NCBI RefSeq assembly: GCF_007829875.1
Contig: NZ_VIWV01000001.1
Location: 4,868,501-4,932,500, forward strand
Direction: 5' to 3'
Origin: Streptomyces capillispiralis
GTDB lineage: Bacteria; Actinomycetota; Actinomycetes; Streptomycetales; Streptomycetaceae
DNA length: 64,000 nucleotides
Made by a program: the position numbers and the translations under genes. Shown here piece by piece: positions 25,284-32,325 of this stretch (within the stretch, counting starts at the first letter, position 1; the number at the start of each line of letters is the position of its first letter). The notes beneath the pieces were generated by a model. It made no database searches and had not been told where the DNA came from. It saw nothing but the letters and a program-made list of their open reading frames with translations.

Positions 25284-25390
25284 TGTAGCACGATGAAGGC
25301 CGCGTAAGGAACCCGCGATTCCGCGACCGCCGGGCTACGCACCGTGCCCGCTCGACACCCCGAAACGGAACCTCCGCCGGGCACGCCGAA

Positions 25391-25420
25391 GAGCCCCCGG
25401 ACCACCGGATCCGAGGGCTC
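25391..25420 (-). terminator. Terminator after nagE1
   Basis: GAGCCCCCGGA and TCCGAGGGCTC form a stem with one mismatched base pair, between the nagE1 stop and the nagE2 upstream region. Confidence 0.65.
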
Positions 25421-25445
25421 GAACAGCCACCCCCACCTTAAGAGA

Positions 25446-26753
25446 TCACGCCTTCGTCGCGTCCTCCACCTCCTCCTCCGGCTCCCGCCCCGGAGTCCTC
25501 AGATCGAACCGCGTGATCGCGAACCGGAACAGTACGTAGTACACCGCCGCGAAGCACAGCCCGATCGGCACGATCGCCCAGGGCCGCGTCGCCAGGTTCC
25601 AGTTGATGACGTAGTCGATCAGCCCCGCCGAGAAACTGAACCCGTCGCGCACCCCCAGCCCCCACGTCACCGCCATCGACACCCCCGTCAGCACCGCGTG
25701 CACCACGTACAGCAACGGCGCGACGAACAGGAACGAGTACTCGATCGGCTCCGTGATCCCCGTGACGAACGACGTCAGCGCCACCGACAGCATCAGCCCG
25801 CCGACCTCCTTGCGCCGGGCCGGCCGCGCACAGTGCGTGATCGCCAGCGCCGCCGCCGGCAGCGCGAACATCATGATCGGGAAGAACCCCGACAGGAACT
25901 GCCCGGCCTCCGGATCACCCGCGAGGAACATGTTGATGTCACCGTGCACCACCGAACCGTCCGGCCTCGTGTAGCTGCCGAACTGGAACCAGATGGGCAC
26001 GTTCAGGAACTGGTGCAGCCCCACCACCAGCAACGCCCGGTTCGCGATCCCGAACACACCCGCGCCCCACGCGCCCAGACCGCTCATCCAGTCACTGAAA
26101 CTCTCCAGCCCGTCACCGACCGGCGGCCACACCCACAGACACAGCGCCGCGAACACGATCGCCGCGAACGCCATGATGATCGGCACCAGCCGGCGGCCGT
26201 TGAAGAAACCCAGCCAGTCCACCAGCCGCGTCCGGTGGAACCGCTGCCAGAGGTACGCCGCCATCAGCCCGATCACGATCCCGCCGAACACCCCCGGGTT
26301 CTGATACGTGAAAGCCGTCACCGTCCCGTCCGCCACCCGGCAGCCGACGTTCGGCACCGCCCGCGCCCCCTCCGGACAGTCCTCCGGGAACTGGCGCAGC
26401 ACGGTGAAGTAGACGAGGAACCCCGCCACCGCCGCCAGCGCCGTCGAACCGTCCGACTTCCTCGCCATCCCGATGGCCACCCCCACACAGAACAGCAGCG
26501 GCAGCCCCAGCGAACCGTCCAGCAGCGCCCCGCCCGCGCCCACCATCACCTTGGAGACGTTCGTCCAGCCCAGACCCTCGTCCCCGAACACATCCGGCTG
26601 CCCCAGCCGGTTCAGGATGCCCGCCGCCGGCAGCACCGCGATCGGCAGCTGCAGACCGCGCCCCATCTTCTGCATCCCCTGGAACAACCGGTTCCAGCGC
26701 TCACGCGCCGGACCCACCGCACCCCCGGCGCCGACGGGACTCTCGGTACTCAT
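25446..26753 (-). CDS. nagE1: N-acetylglucosamine PTS permease EIIC paralogue (NagE1)
   Basis: A 435-aa paralogue of NagE2. The core motifs are the same (FQGMQKMGRGLQLPIAVLPAAGI, VDWLGFFNGRRLVPIIMAF, GREPEEEVEDATKA at the end). A 20-residue insert with two cysteines (FPEDCPEGARAVPNVGC) is absent from NagE2. I chose the ATG at 26753, preceded by AAGGGG. In S. coelicolor NagE2 is the main GlcNAc carrier and NagE1 appears silent or minor; whether that holds here is unknown. The gene is divergent from nagF across one DasR-type site. Confidence 0.92.
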   Translation of the reverse strand: MSTESPVGAGGAVGPARERWNRLFQGMQKMGRGLQLPIAVLPAAGILNRLGQPDVFGDEGLGWTNVSKVMVGAGGALLDGSLGLPLLFCVGVAIGMARKSDGSTALAAVAGFLVYFTVLRQFPEDCPEGARAVPNVGCRVADGTVTAFTYQNPGVFGGIVIGLMAAYLWQRFHRTRLVDWLGFFNGRRLVPIIMAFAAIVFAALCLWVWPPVGDGLESFSDWMSGLGAWGAGVFGIANRALLVVGLHQFLNVPIWFQFGSYTRPDGSVVHGDINMFLAGDPEAGQFLSGFFPIMMFALPAAALAITHCARPARRKEVGGLMLSVALTSFVTGITEPIEYSFLFVAPLLYVVHAVLTGVSMAVTWGLGVRDGFSFSAGLIDYVINWNLATRPWAIVPIGLCFAAVYYVLFRFAITRFDLRTPGREPEEEVEDATKA

Positions 26754-26804
26754 CCGGTCCCCTTCGCAGAAGGCGGTCGCCAGCGGTTTTGCCACCACCC
26801 ACCC

Positions 26805-26820
26805 GGTGGTGTAGACCAGT
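26805..26820. promoter_or_regulatory. DasR-responsive element between nagE1 and nagF
   Basis: GGTGGTGTAGACCAGT is a near-consensus DasR site in the divergent promoter region of nagE1 and nagF (187 bp), so one site could control both. Confidence 0.85.
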
Positions 26821-26939
26821 CACGCAGGACGGTTCCGCTGTCGTGACGCCATCATTCGGCACCCACGACACGACCGCTCGCAAAGATGGGCCAACTGTGG
26901 GTTACTGCGACAAAGCGGTTCGGATCAGGGAGAGCGAAC

Positions 26940-27173
26940 ATGGCCACGAAGGCTGAGAAGATCGTTGCCGGGCTCGGCGGCATCGACAACATCGAAGAGG
27001 TCGAGGGCTGCATCACCCGCCTCCGCACCGAGGTCGTGGACCCCTCCAAGGTCGACGAAGCCGTCCTCAAGGCCGCCGGCGCCCACGGCGTCGTCAAGAT
27101 GGGCAGCGCCATCCAGGTCGTCATCGGCACCGACGCCGACCCCGTCGCCGCCGAAATCGAAGACATGATGTGA
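26940..27173 (+). CDS. nagF: N-acetylglucosamine PTS EIIB component (NagF)
   Basis: A 77-aa cytoplasmic EIIB domain that passes phosphate from EIIA to the incoming sugar. The phosphorylated residue should be Cys24 in EVEGCITRLRTEVVD, the conserved EIIB motif. The rest (GVVKMGSAIQVVIGTDADPVAAEIEDM) matches the glucose/GlcNAc EIIB fold. GGGAGAG precedes the ATG. It must serve the EIIC genes nearby, since neither has its own EIIB. Confidence 0.95.
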   Translation: MATKAEKIVAGLGGIDNIEEVEGCITRLRTEVVDPSKVDEAVLKAAGAHGVVKMGSAIQVVIGTDADPVAAEIEDMM

Positions 27174-27190
27174 ACCGCGGCCACACCTTC

Positions 27191-27226
27191 GGGGCCCCTC
27201 CCGCACCTGCGGAAGGGGCCCCTTCC
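27191..27226 (+). terminator. Terminator after nagF
   Basis: GGGGCCCCT and AGGGGCCCC with inner CCGCA/TGCGG pairing form a long hairpin, followed by TTCC. Confidence 0.8.
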
Positions 27227-27249
27227 CCTGTACGGCTAGGCTCGACACC

Positions 27250-27987
<738 letters not shown>

Positions 27988-28128
27988 AGGACGCACCAAG
28001 ACAGGTGGCCGACGCGGAGCAACCGCGCCGGCCGCCCCCGCGTCTGAACAAGTACGGGCGCACGGCTCACCCCCGGGCGCCCGGCCAGCTGACCGGGCCG
28101 AACGGCCCGATGAGGGAGGGACCGTTCC

Positions 28129-28527
28129 ATGGCCGCGAGCCGCCGACGCCGCACCACAGCCGTCGCCGCCACCCTGGCGGCCGTCGCGCTGACCGCCGGA
28201 CTCACCACCGGCTGCGCCGCCGTCGACAAGGCACTGGACTGCGTCCAGACCGCCGACGCCATCGCCGACAGCGTCACGGACATGCAGCAGGCCGTCGAAA
28301 ACGCCGGCAACGACGTCACCCAGCTCGAGGAATCCCTCGACTCGATAGACAAGAACCTCGGCGAGATCGGCGACAAGACCGACAACGCCGACGTCGGCAA
28401 CGCCGTCGACAACCTCGAGAAGGCCGTCGAGAACGTCCGCACCTCCATCGAGAACGGCGACCGGACCCCCGACATCAGCCCCGTCACCGACGCGGCCGGC
28501 GAACTCACCAAGGTCTGCACCCCGTGA
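28129..28527 (+). CDS. Putative lipoprotein with helical domain
   Basis: A 132-aa exported protein. The signal peptide TTAVAATLAAVALTAGLTTGC ends in a lipobox (TTGC), so the mature protein should be lipid-anchored. The remainder is Asp/Asn/Glu-rich and probably coiled (QQAVENAGNDVTQLEESLDS, DNLEKAVENVRTSIENGD). Two further cysteines (C in DCVQTA and KVCTP) could form a disulfide. The function is unknown. The gene lies between rph and rdgB. Confidence 0.8.
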   Translation: MAASRRRRTTAVAATLAAVALTAGLTTGCAAVDKALDCVQTADAIADSVTDMQQAVENAGNDVTQLEESLDSIDKNLGEIGDKTDNADVGNAVDNLEKAVENVRTSIENGDRTPDISPVTDAAGELTKVCTP

Positions 28528-28563
28528 CACACGAGTGAGCCATGGGCCCGGGATACTGGGCCC

Positions 28564-29166
28564 ATGACCCGCCTGATCCTCGCCACCCGCAACGCCGGAA
28601 AGATCACCGAACTCCGGTCGATCCTCGCCGACGCGGGACTCCCGCACGAACTCGTCGGCGCCGACGCCTACCCCGACGTCCCCGACGTCAAGGAAACCGG
28701 TGTCACCTTCGCCGAGAACGCGCTGCTCAAGGCCCACGCCCTCGCCCGGGCCACCGGCCTGCCCGCCGTCGCCGACGACTCCGGCCTCTGCGTCGACGTC
28801 CTGGGCGGCGCCCCCGGCATCTTCTCCGCCCGCTGGGCCGGCCGCCACGGCGACGACAAGGCCAACCTGGACCTGCTCCTGGCCCAGCTCGCGGACATCG
28901 CCGACGAACACAGGGACGCCCACTTCGCCTGCGCGGCGGCCCTCGCCCTCCCCGACGGCACGGAGCGAGTCGTCGAGGGCCGGCTGAGGGGCACCCTGCG
29001 CAGGGAACCGTCCGGCACGAACGGCTTCGGCTACGACCCGATCCTCCAGCCGGAGCACGAAACCCGCACCTGCGCCGAACTCACCCCGGCCGAGAAGAAC
29101 GCCATCAGCCACCGCGGAAAGGCGTTCCGAGCCCTCGTACCAGTGGTCCGGGACCTGCTGGGCTGA
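28564..29166 (+). CDS. rdgB: Non-canonical purine NTP pyrophosphatase (RdgB/HAM1)
   Basis: A 200-aa house-cleaning enzyme that hydrolyses dITP, XTP and ITP to monophosphates. Motifs: LILATRNAGKITELR, VTFAENALLKAHALA, VADDSGLCVDVLGGAPGIFSARWAG and FGYDPILQPE, all standard for Ham1. Its partner rph lies upstream. The gene ends 45 bp before the tRNA-Leu gene on the opposite strand, with a shared hairpin between them. Confidence 0.97.
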   Translation: MTRLILATRNAGKITELRSILADAGLPHELVGADAYPDVPDVKETGVTFAENALLKAHALARATGLPAVADDSGLCVDVLGGAPGIFSARWAGRHGDDKANLDLLLAQLADIADEHRDAHFACAAALALPDGTERVVEGRLRGTLRREPSGTNGFGYDPILQPEHETRTCAELTPAEKNAISHRGKAFRALVPVVRDLLG

Positions 29167-29176
29167 CTCATGAAGA

Positions 29177-29209
29177 CGCCCCCCGCCCTTGCTTCAAAGG
29201 TGGGGGGCG
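29177..29209. terminator. Bidirectional terminator between rdgB and tRNA-Leu
   Basis: CGCCCCCC (29177-29184) pairs with GGGGGGCG (29202-29209). It lies next to the 3' end of the tRNA and after the rdgB stop. Confidence 0.7.
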
Positions 29210-29210
29210 G

Positions 29211-29294
29211 TGCGGCCGGTGGGATTCGAACCCACACGGGCTTTCGCCCACTGCGATCTAAACGCAGCTCGGCTGCCAATTACGACACGGCCGC
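29211..29294 (-). tRNA. tRNA-Leu (anticodon UAG)
   Basis: The minus strand folds as a class II tRNA: acceptor GCGGCCG with CGGCCGC, anticodon stem CTGCG/CGCAG with loop TTTAGAT (anticodon TAG), a long variable arm GGGC-GAAA-GCCC and T-arm GTGGG TTCGAAT CCCAC. The 84-nt length and long variable arm fit tRNA-Leu that reads CUA codons. CCA is not encoded. Confidence 0.95.
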
Positions 29295-29347
29295 TCAAAA
29301 ACGGTCATCACGCCTGACCGGCGACGCTCAGTGTACGGGGGAATGGG

Positions 29348-30361
29348 TCACCCTGCGAAGGTCACCCTCCCCTTCTGGCGACACCACGTCTCTGTCAGCG
29401 CGTGGCAGTTGGGGCACAAGTACCGCAGATTATCCCGGCGGTTGTCGCGCCAGTCTCCGTTGACGTGGTCGATCTGCAAGGTGATCGGTCGTCCCAGCCA
29501 CTCTCCGGTGTTGCCGCAGCTCTCGCACGCGTAGGTCACTCCGAGCTCGGTCAGTGCCCGGTGGAGCTGATTCCTGTTGGTTCGTCCCGCGTGGTCGGGT
29601 AGGACGACCAGCACCCGGTGGGCTACGGGCGCGGGTGCCGGTCGCTCCGGCCGTCCCCAGCTCCGGCGTCTGAAGTGGCTCGTGTCGAGGCCGAGGCGGG
29701 CTGTCGTACGTCGGACGCGTCGATGGTTGGTGTCGTTCACATCCAGGCCGAGACCACGCATCACATCGGCGTAGCTCGCAGAGGTCCCTACCAGCTCCCG
29801 GAGTTTGTCCTCGGGGATGGGCGGACGGCGGTAAGTGAAATGGCTTACGTCAATCTGCCGAGCCTGAAGCATGCGGCTCAGCGTTGCTCGCGAACGGCTG
29901 TCGTCCGGCACGCCGAGGGTGCGCGCTACCCCGCGCGTGCTGGTCGCTGACGCTGCGGCTTCTCTCAGCTCCTCGGTTGTGAAGGGCAGCTCCAACTCGG
30001 CGCGATCCATGCCGGGGAAGTGGCTGATGTCGATGTGTGCCGCGTCAATCCGGCGTCGGATGTGGGACAGGGTTCCGGTGGCGGGGGTCGCCCCCAGCTT
30101 CAGGGCCACTTCGCGCAGCGACGACGATGACGCAGCGGCCTTGGCGATGGCGGCATCCGGGTACTTGCGCCACGGGCTGCGTTTCGCGAAGTGGCTCGTA
30201 TCCAATCCGTGTACGGCGACTTTCTCCTGAAGCACGCGCCGCTGCCCCCCACTTGTGGTGAGCCCGAGACGTCGCATCAGGTCAGCCCAGTTGCGGGCTT
30301 CGGCGACGGCCGACGTCAGTCGTTCCTTGCCGTACGGGTCAGACGCGTGCTGAGCAGTCAT
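29348..30361 (-). CDS. HNH endonuclease with four 44-residue DNA-binding-like repeats
   Basis: A 337-aa protein. Residues 15-58, 72-115, 132-175 and 187-230 are four repeats, each exactly 44 residues and each ending D-[TIV]-SHF. Each looks like a small helix-turn-helix (for example SSLREVALKLGATPATGTLSHIRRRI). The C-terminal HNH zinc nuclease domain shows C279..C282, D298-H299 (QIDHVNGDW), N311 and C316..C319-H320. The layout suggests a site-specific nuclease, such as a homing-type enzyme. It sits directly beside tRNA-Leu and seems inserted between rdgB/tRNA and bcp. The ATG at 30361 follows GGAGAGG. Confidence 0.85.
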   Translation of the reverse strand: MTAQHASDPYGKERLTSAVAEARNWADLMRRLGLTTSGGQRRVLQEKVAVHGLDTSHFAKRSPWRKYPDAAIAKAAASSSSLREVALKLGATPATGTLSHIRRRIDAAHIDISHFPGMDRAELELPFTTEELREAAASATSTRGVARTLGVPDDSRSRATLSRMLQARQIDVSHFTYRRPPIPEDKLRELVGTSASYADVMRGLGLDVNDTNHRRVRRTTARLGLDTSHFRRRSWGRPERPAPAPVAHRVLVVLPDHAGRTNRNQLHRALTELGVTYACESCGNTGEWLGRPITLQIDHVNGDWRDNRRDNLRYLCPNCHALTETWCRQKGRVTFAG

Positions 30362-30443
30362 GCACCTCTCCATCTCCCGGCCACCCGTTCGTGGCCTCGT
30401 ACGGAGTAACGATCCGGATATCGGACGGTTGCGCACGGAAAGC

Positions 30444-30481
30444 GGAACGGCCCGTACCGGGGATCCGGTACGGGCCGTTCC
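30444..30481 (-). terminator. Terminator after bcp
   Basis: Perfect 15-bp arms GGAACGGCCCGTACC and GGTACGGGCCGTTCC with an 8-nt loop. Confidence 0.75.
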
Positions 30482-30495
30482 GTGGGCTCGCTGGC

Positions 30496-30963
30496 TCAGA
30501 CGCCCAGGTCCTTGATGATCTTGGCTACGTGGCCCGTCGCGCGGACGTTGTAGAGGGCGCGTTCGACCTTGCCCTGTTCGTCGACGACGATCGTGGAGCG
30601 GATGACGCCCATGTAGGTCTTGCCGTAGTTCTTCTTCTCGCCGAAGGCGCCGTAGGCGTCCAGGACCTTCTTGTCGGGGTCGGCGAGGAGGGTGACCTTC
30701 AGGGACTCCGCCTCGCGGAACTTGGCGAGCTTCTCGGGCTTGTCGGGGGAGATGCCGATCACGTCGTACCCGGCGCCTGCGAGGAGGTCGAGGTTGTCGG
30801 TGAAGTCGCAGGCCTGCTTGGTGCAGCCGGGGGTGAGGGCGGCCGGGTAGAAGTAGACGATGACCTTGCGGCCCTTGTGGTCGGCCAGGGACACCTCGTT
30901 GCCGTCGGCGTCGGGCAGGGTGAAGGCGGGGGCCTCGTCCCCGGGCTGGAGGCGTTCGCTCAT
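30496..30963 (-). CDS. bcp: Thioredoxin-dependent thiol peroxidase (BCP/PrxQ)
   Basis: A 155-aa cytoplasmic peroxiredoxin that reduces hydroperoxides. The peroxidatic Cys47 and resolving Cys52 lie in TPGCTKQACDF, the atypical two-Cys pattern of PrxQ. ISPDKPEKLAKFREAESL and GKTYMGVIRSTIVVDEQGKV are typical of the family. The ATG at 30963 gives the normal length. Confidence 0.95.
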   Translation of the reverse strand: MSERLQPGDEAPAFTLPDADGNEVSLADHKGRKVIVYFYPAALTPGCTKQACDFTDNLDLLAGAGYDVIGISPDKPEKLAKFREAESLKVTLLADPDKKVLDAYGAFGEKKNYGKTYMGVIRSTIVVDEQGKVERALYNVRATGHVAKIIKDLGV

Positions 30964-31102
30964 CGGTCTGGTCTCCTCGTACGTACGCGCTGCGTGGATC
31001 GGGTGCCGGGATCGAGGGTAACCGGGGGTCCTGACAGTGCGTGGCGGTGTGAAGCTGACAGACTGTGCGGCACAGGTATCAGCGGATTTCGGAGGCGGCA
31101 CG

Positions 31103-31432
31103 GTGGCGGACACGGCGGACACCAGGACCCCGGCGGAGATCGAGGCGGACATCAGGCGCCGTCGCGCGGTGCTGGCCGAGACCCTGGACGAGATCGGTGT
31201 GCGGGTGCACCCGAAGACGATCGTGGGGGACGCGAAGGCCCGGGTGGCGTCGCATGTGGACCACACGCTCGGGCGGGCGTACGTCGGCGTCAATCGTGTG
31301 GTGAGCGACGTCAAGGCGCAGTTCGTGGACGAGGAGGGTTCGCCCCGGCTGGAGCGGGTCGTGCCGGTGGCGGTGCTGGTGGTGGGGGTCGTGGGGCTGG
31401 TGGCCCTGGGGTCCCGTCGGCGCCGGCGCTGA
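31103..31432 (+). CDS. DUF3618 protein
   Basis: A 109-aa protein with an amphipathic N-terminal helix typical of DUF3618 (PAEIEADIRRRRAVLAETLDEIGVRVHPK) and a C-terminal membrane helix (VVPVAVLVVGVVGLVALG) followed by Arg residues. GGAGG lies 7 nt before the GTG start. DUF3618 proteins often accompany phage-holin-like membrane proteins; here the gene stands alone before a GroES-like gene. The function is unknown. Confidence 0.85.
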   Translation: MADTADTRTPAEIEADIRRRRAVLAETLDEIGVRVHPKTIVGDAKARVASHVDHTLGRAYVGVNRVVSDVKAQFVDEEGSPRLERVVPVAVLVVGVVGLVALGSRRRRR

Positions 31433-31476
31433 CCCGCGCGTCCACGGTCGTGGCGATTGCGGGTAGGTTTCAGGGC

Positions 31477-31833
31477 GTGAGCGCGAAGAGACACGAGCAG
31501 GGTTCCCAGGACGACAAGCTGCCCATTCGGATGCTGCACGATCGTGTGCTGGTGCGGCAGGACACGAGTGAGGGTGAGCGGCGTTCCGGGGGCGGGATCC
31601 TGATTCCCGCGACGGCGGCGGTGGGCCGTCGGCTGGCCTGGGCCGAGGTGGTCGCGGTGGGGCAGAACGTGCGGACCGTGGAGCCGGGTGACCGGGTGCT
31701 GTTCGACCCGGAGGACCGGGCGGAGGTCGAGGTGCGGGGCACGGCGTACGTGCTGATGCGGGAGCGGGATCTGCACGCGGTGGCCGCGGACCGGTTCGAG
31801 GGTTCCGAGGATTCGACCGGCTTGTACCTGTAG
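31477..31833 (+). CDS. GroES/Cpn10-like protein
   Basis: A 118-aa protein with the chaperonin-10 fold: MLHDRVLVRQDTSEGERRSGGGILIPATA, VGQNVRTVEPGDRVLFDPED and YVLMRERDLHAV. It lacks a neighbouring groEL and has N- and C-terminal extensions, so it is probably a second, divergent co-chaperonin and not the main GroES. The GTG start lies 44 bp after the DUF3618 gene. A strong palindromic terminator follows. Confidence 0.85.
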   Translation: MSAKRHEQGSQDDKLPIRMLHDRVLVRQDTSEGERRSGGGILIPATAAVGRRLAWAEVVAVGQNVRTVEPGDRVLFDPEDRAEVEVRGTAYVLMRERDLHAVAADRFEGSEDSTGLYL

Positions 31834-31844
31834 GTGGACGGGGG

Positions 31845-31876
31845 AAGGGGCCGGTGACCATGGTCACCGGCCCCTT
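31845..31876. terminator. Perfect 32-bp palindromic terminator
   Basis: AAGGGGCCGGTGACCA and TGGTCACCGGCCCCTT are exact complements, 11 bp after the GroES-like stop. Confidence 0.8.
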
Positions 31877-31887
31877 CTCGTGTGTGC

Positions 31888-31960
31888 GGGCTAGGGTGGG
31901 AGGACCCTGTAGGGGTCCCGACGAGACGCGCCGTACCGGGATGAAGGCAAAGACGACGCA
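31888..31960 (+). promoter_or_regulatory. Structured leader before the SMR exporter, weakly riboswitch-like
   Basis: The leader begins GGGCTAGGGT, holds a GGACCC/GGGGTCC hairpin, then CGACGAGAC and ACCGGGATGAAGGC. These resemble, in order, parts of the guanidine-I (ykkC) riboswitch (CUAGGGU, CCGAGAG, ACGG, GGGA-AAA-GCC), but several positions differ. The gene below is an SMR protein, a family often controlled by this riboswitch. Confidence 0.3.
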
Positions 31961-31995
31961 CCCCCGTTTCCGTTCGTGTCCCGGAGGTGCCTGTC

Positions 31996-32319
31996 ATGGC
32001 GTGGGTTCTGCTTGTCGTCGCCGGTCTGCTCGAGGTGGGGTGGGCGGTCGGTATGAAGTACACCGATGGTTTCACCCGTCTCGTGCCCAGTGTCCTCACG
32101 GGCGCGGGCATCGTGGCCAGCATGGTGTTGCTGTCGTACGCGGCTCGTACGCTGCCGATCGGTACGGCGTACGGCGTGTGGGTGGGGATCGGTGCGGCCG
32201 GGGCGGCGGTGCTGGGGATGGTGGTGCTGGGGGAGCCGGTGACGGCCGCCCGGATCTTCTTCATCTGTCTGCTGCTGGTGGCCGTGGTGGGGCTGAAGGC
32301 GACGGCCGGCGGGCACTGA
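31996..32319 (+). CDS. sugE: Small multidrug resistance family exporter (SugE/Gdx-like)
   Basis: A 107-aa membrane protein with four helices. The conserved Glu of SMR transporters lies in VAGLLEVGWAVGMKYTDGFTRL, a pattern closer to SugE/Gdx guanidinium exporters than to EmrE. It would act as a dual-topology dimer that exchanges protons for guanidinium or quaternary ammonium compounds. GGAGG lies 8 nt before the ATG. The leader upstream may be regulatory. Confidence 0.88.
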   Translation: MAWVLLVVAGLLEVGWAVGMKYTDGFTRLVPSVLTGAGIVASMVLLSYAARTLPIGTAYGVWVGIGAAGAAVLGMVVLGEPVTAARIFFICLLLVAVVGLKATAGGH

Positions 32320-32325
32320 CGGGGG

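Noticed and set aside
29211..29294. tRNA-Leu as an integration site of an element containing the HNH gene
   Set aside because: The HNH gene lies at the 5' side of the tRNA; no direct repeat of the tRNA 3' end, integrase or element boundary was found.
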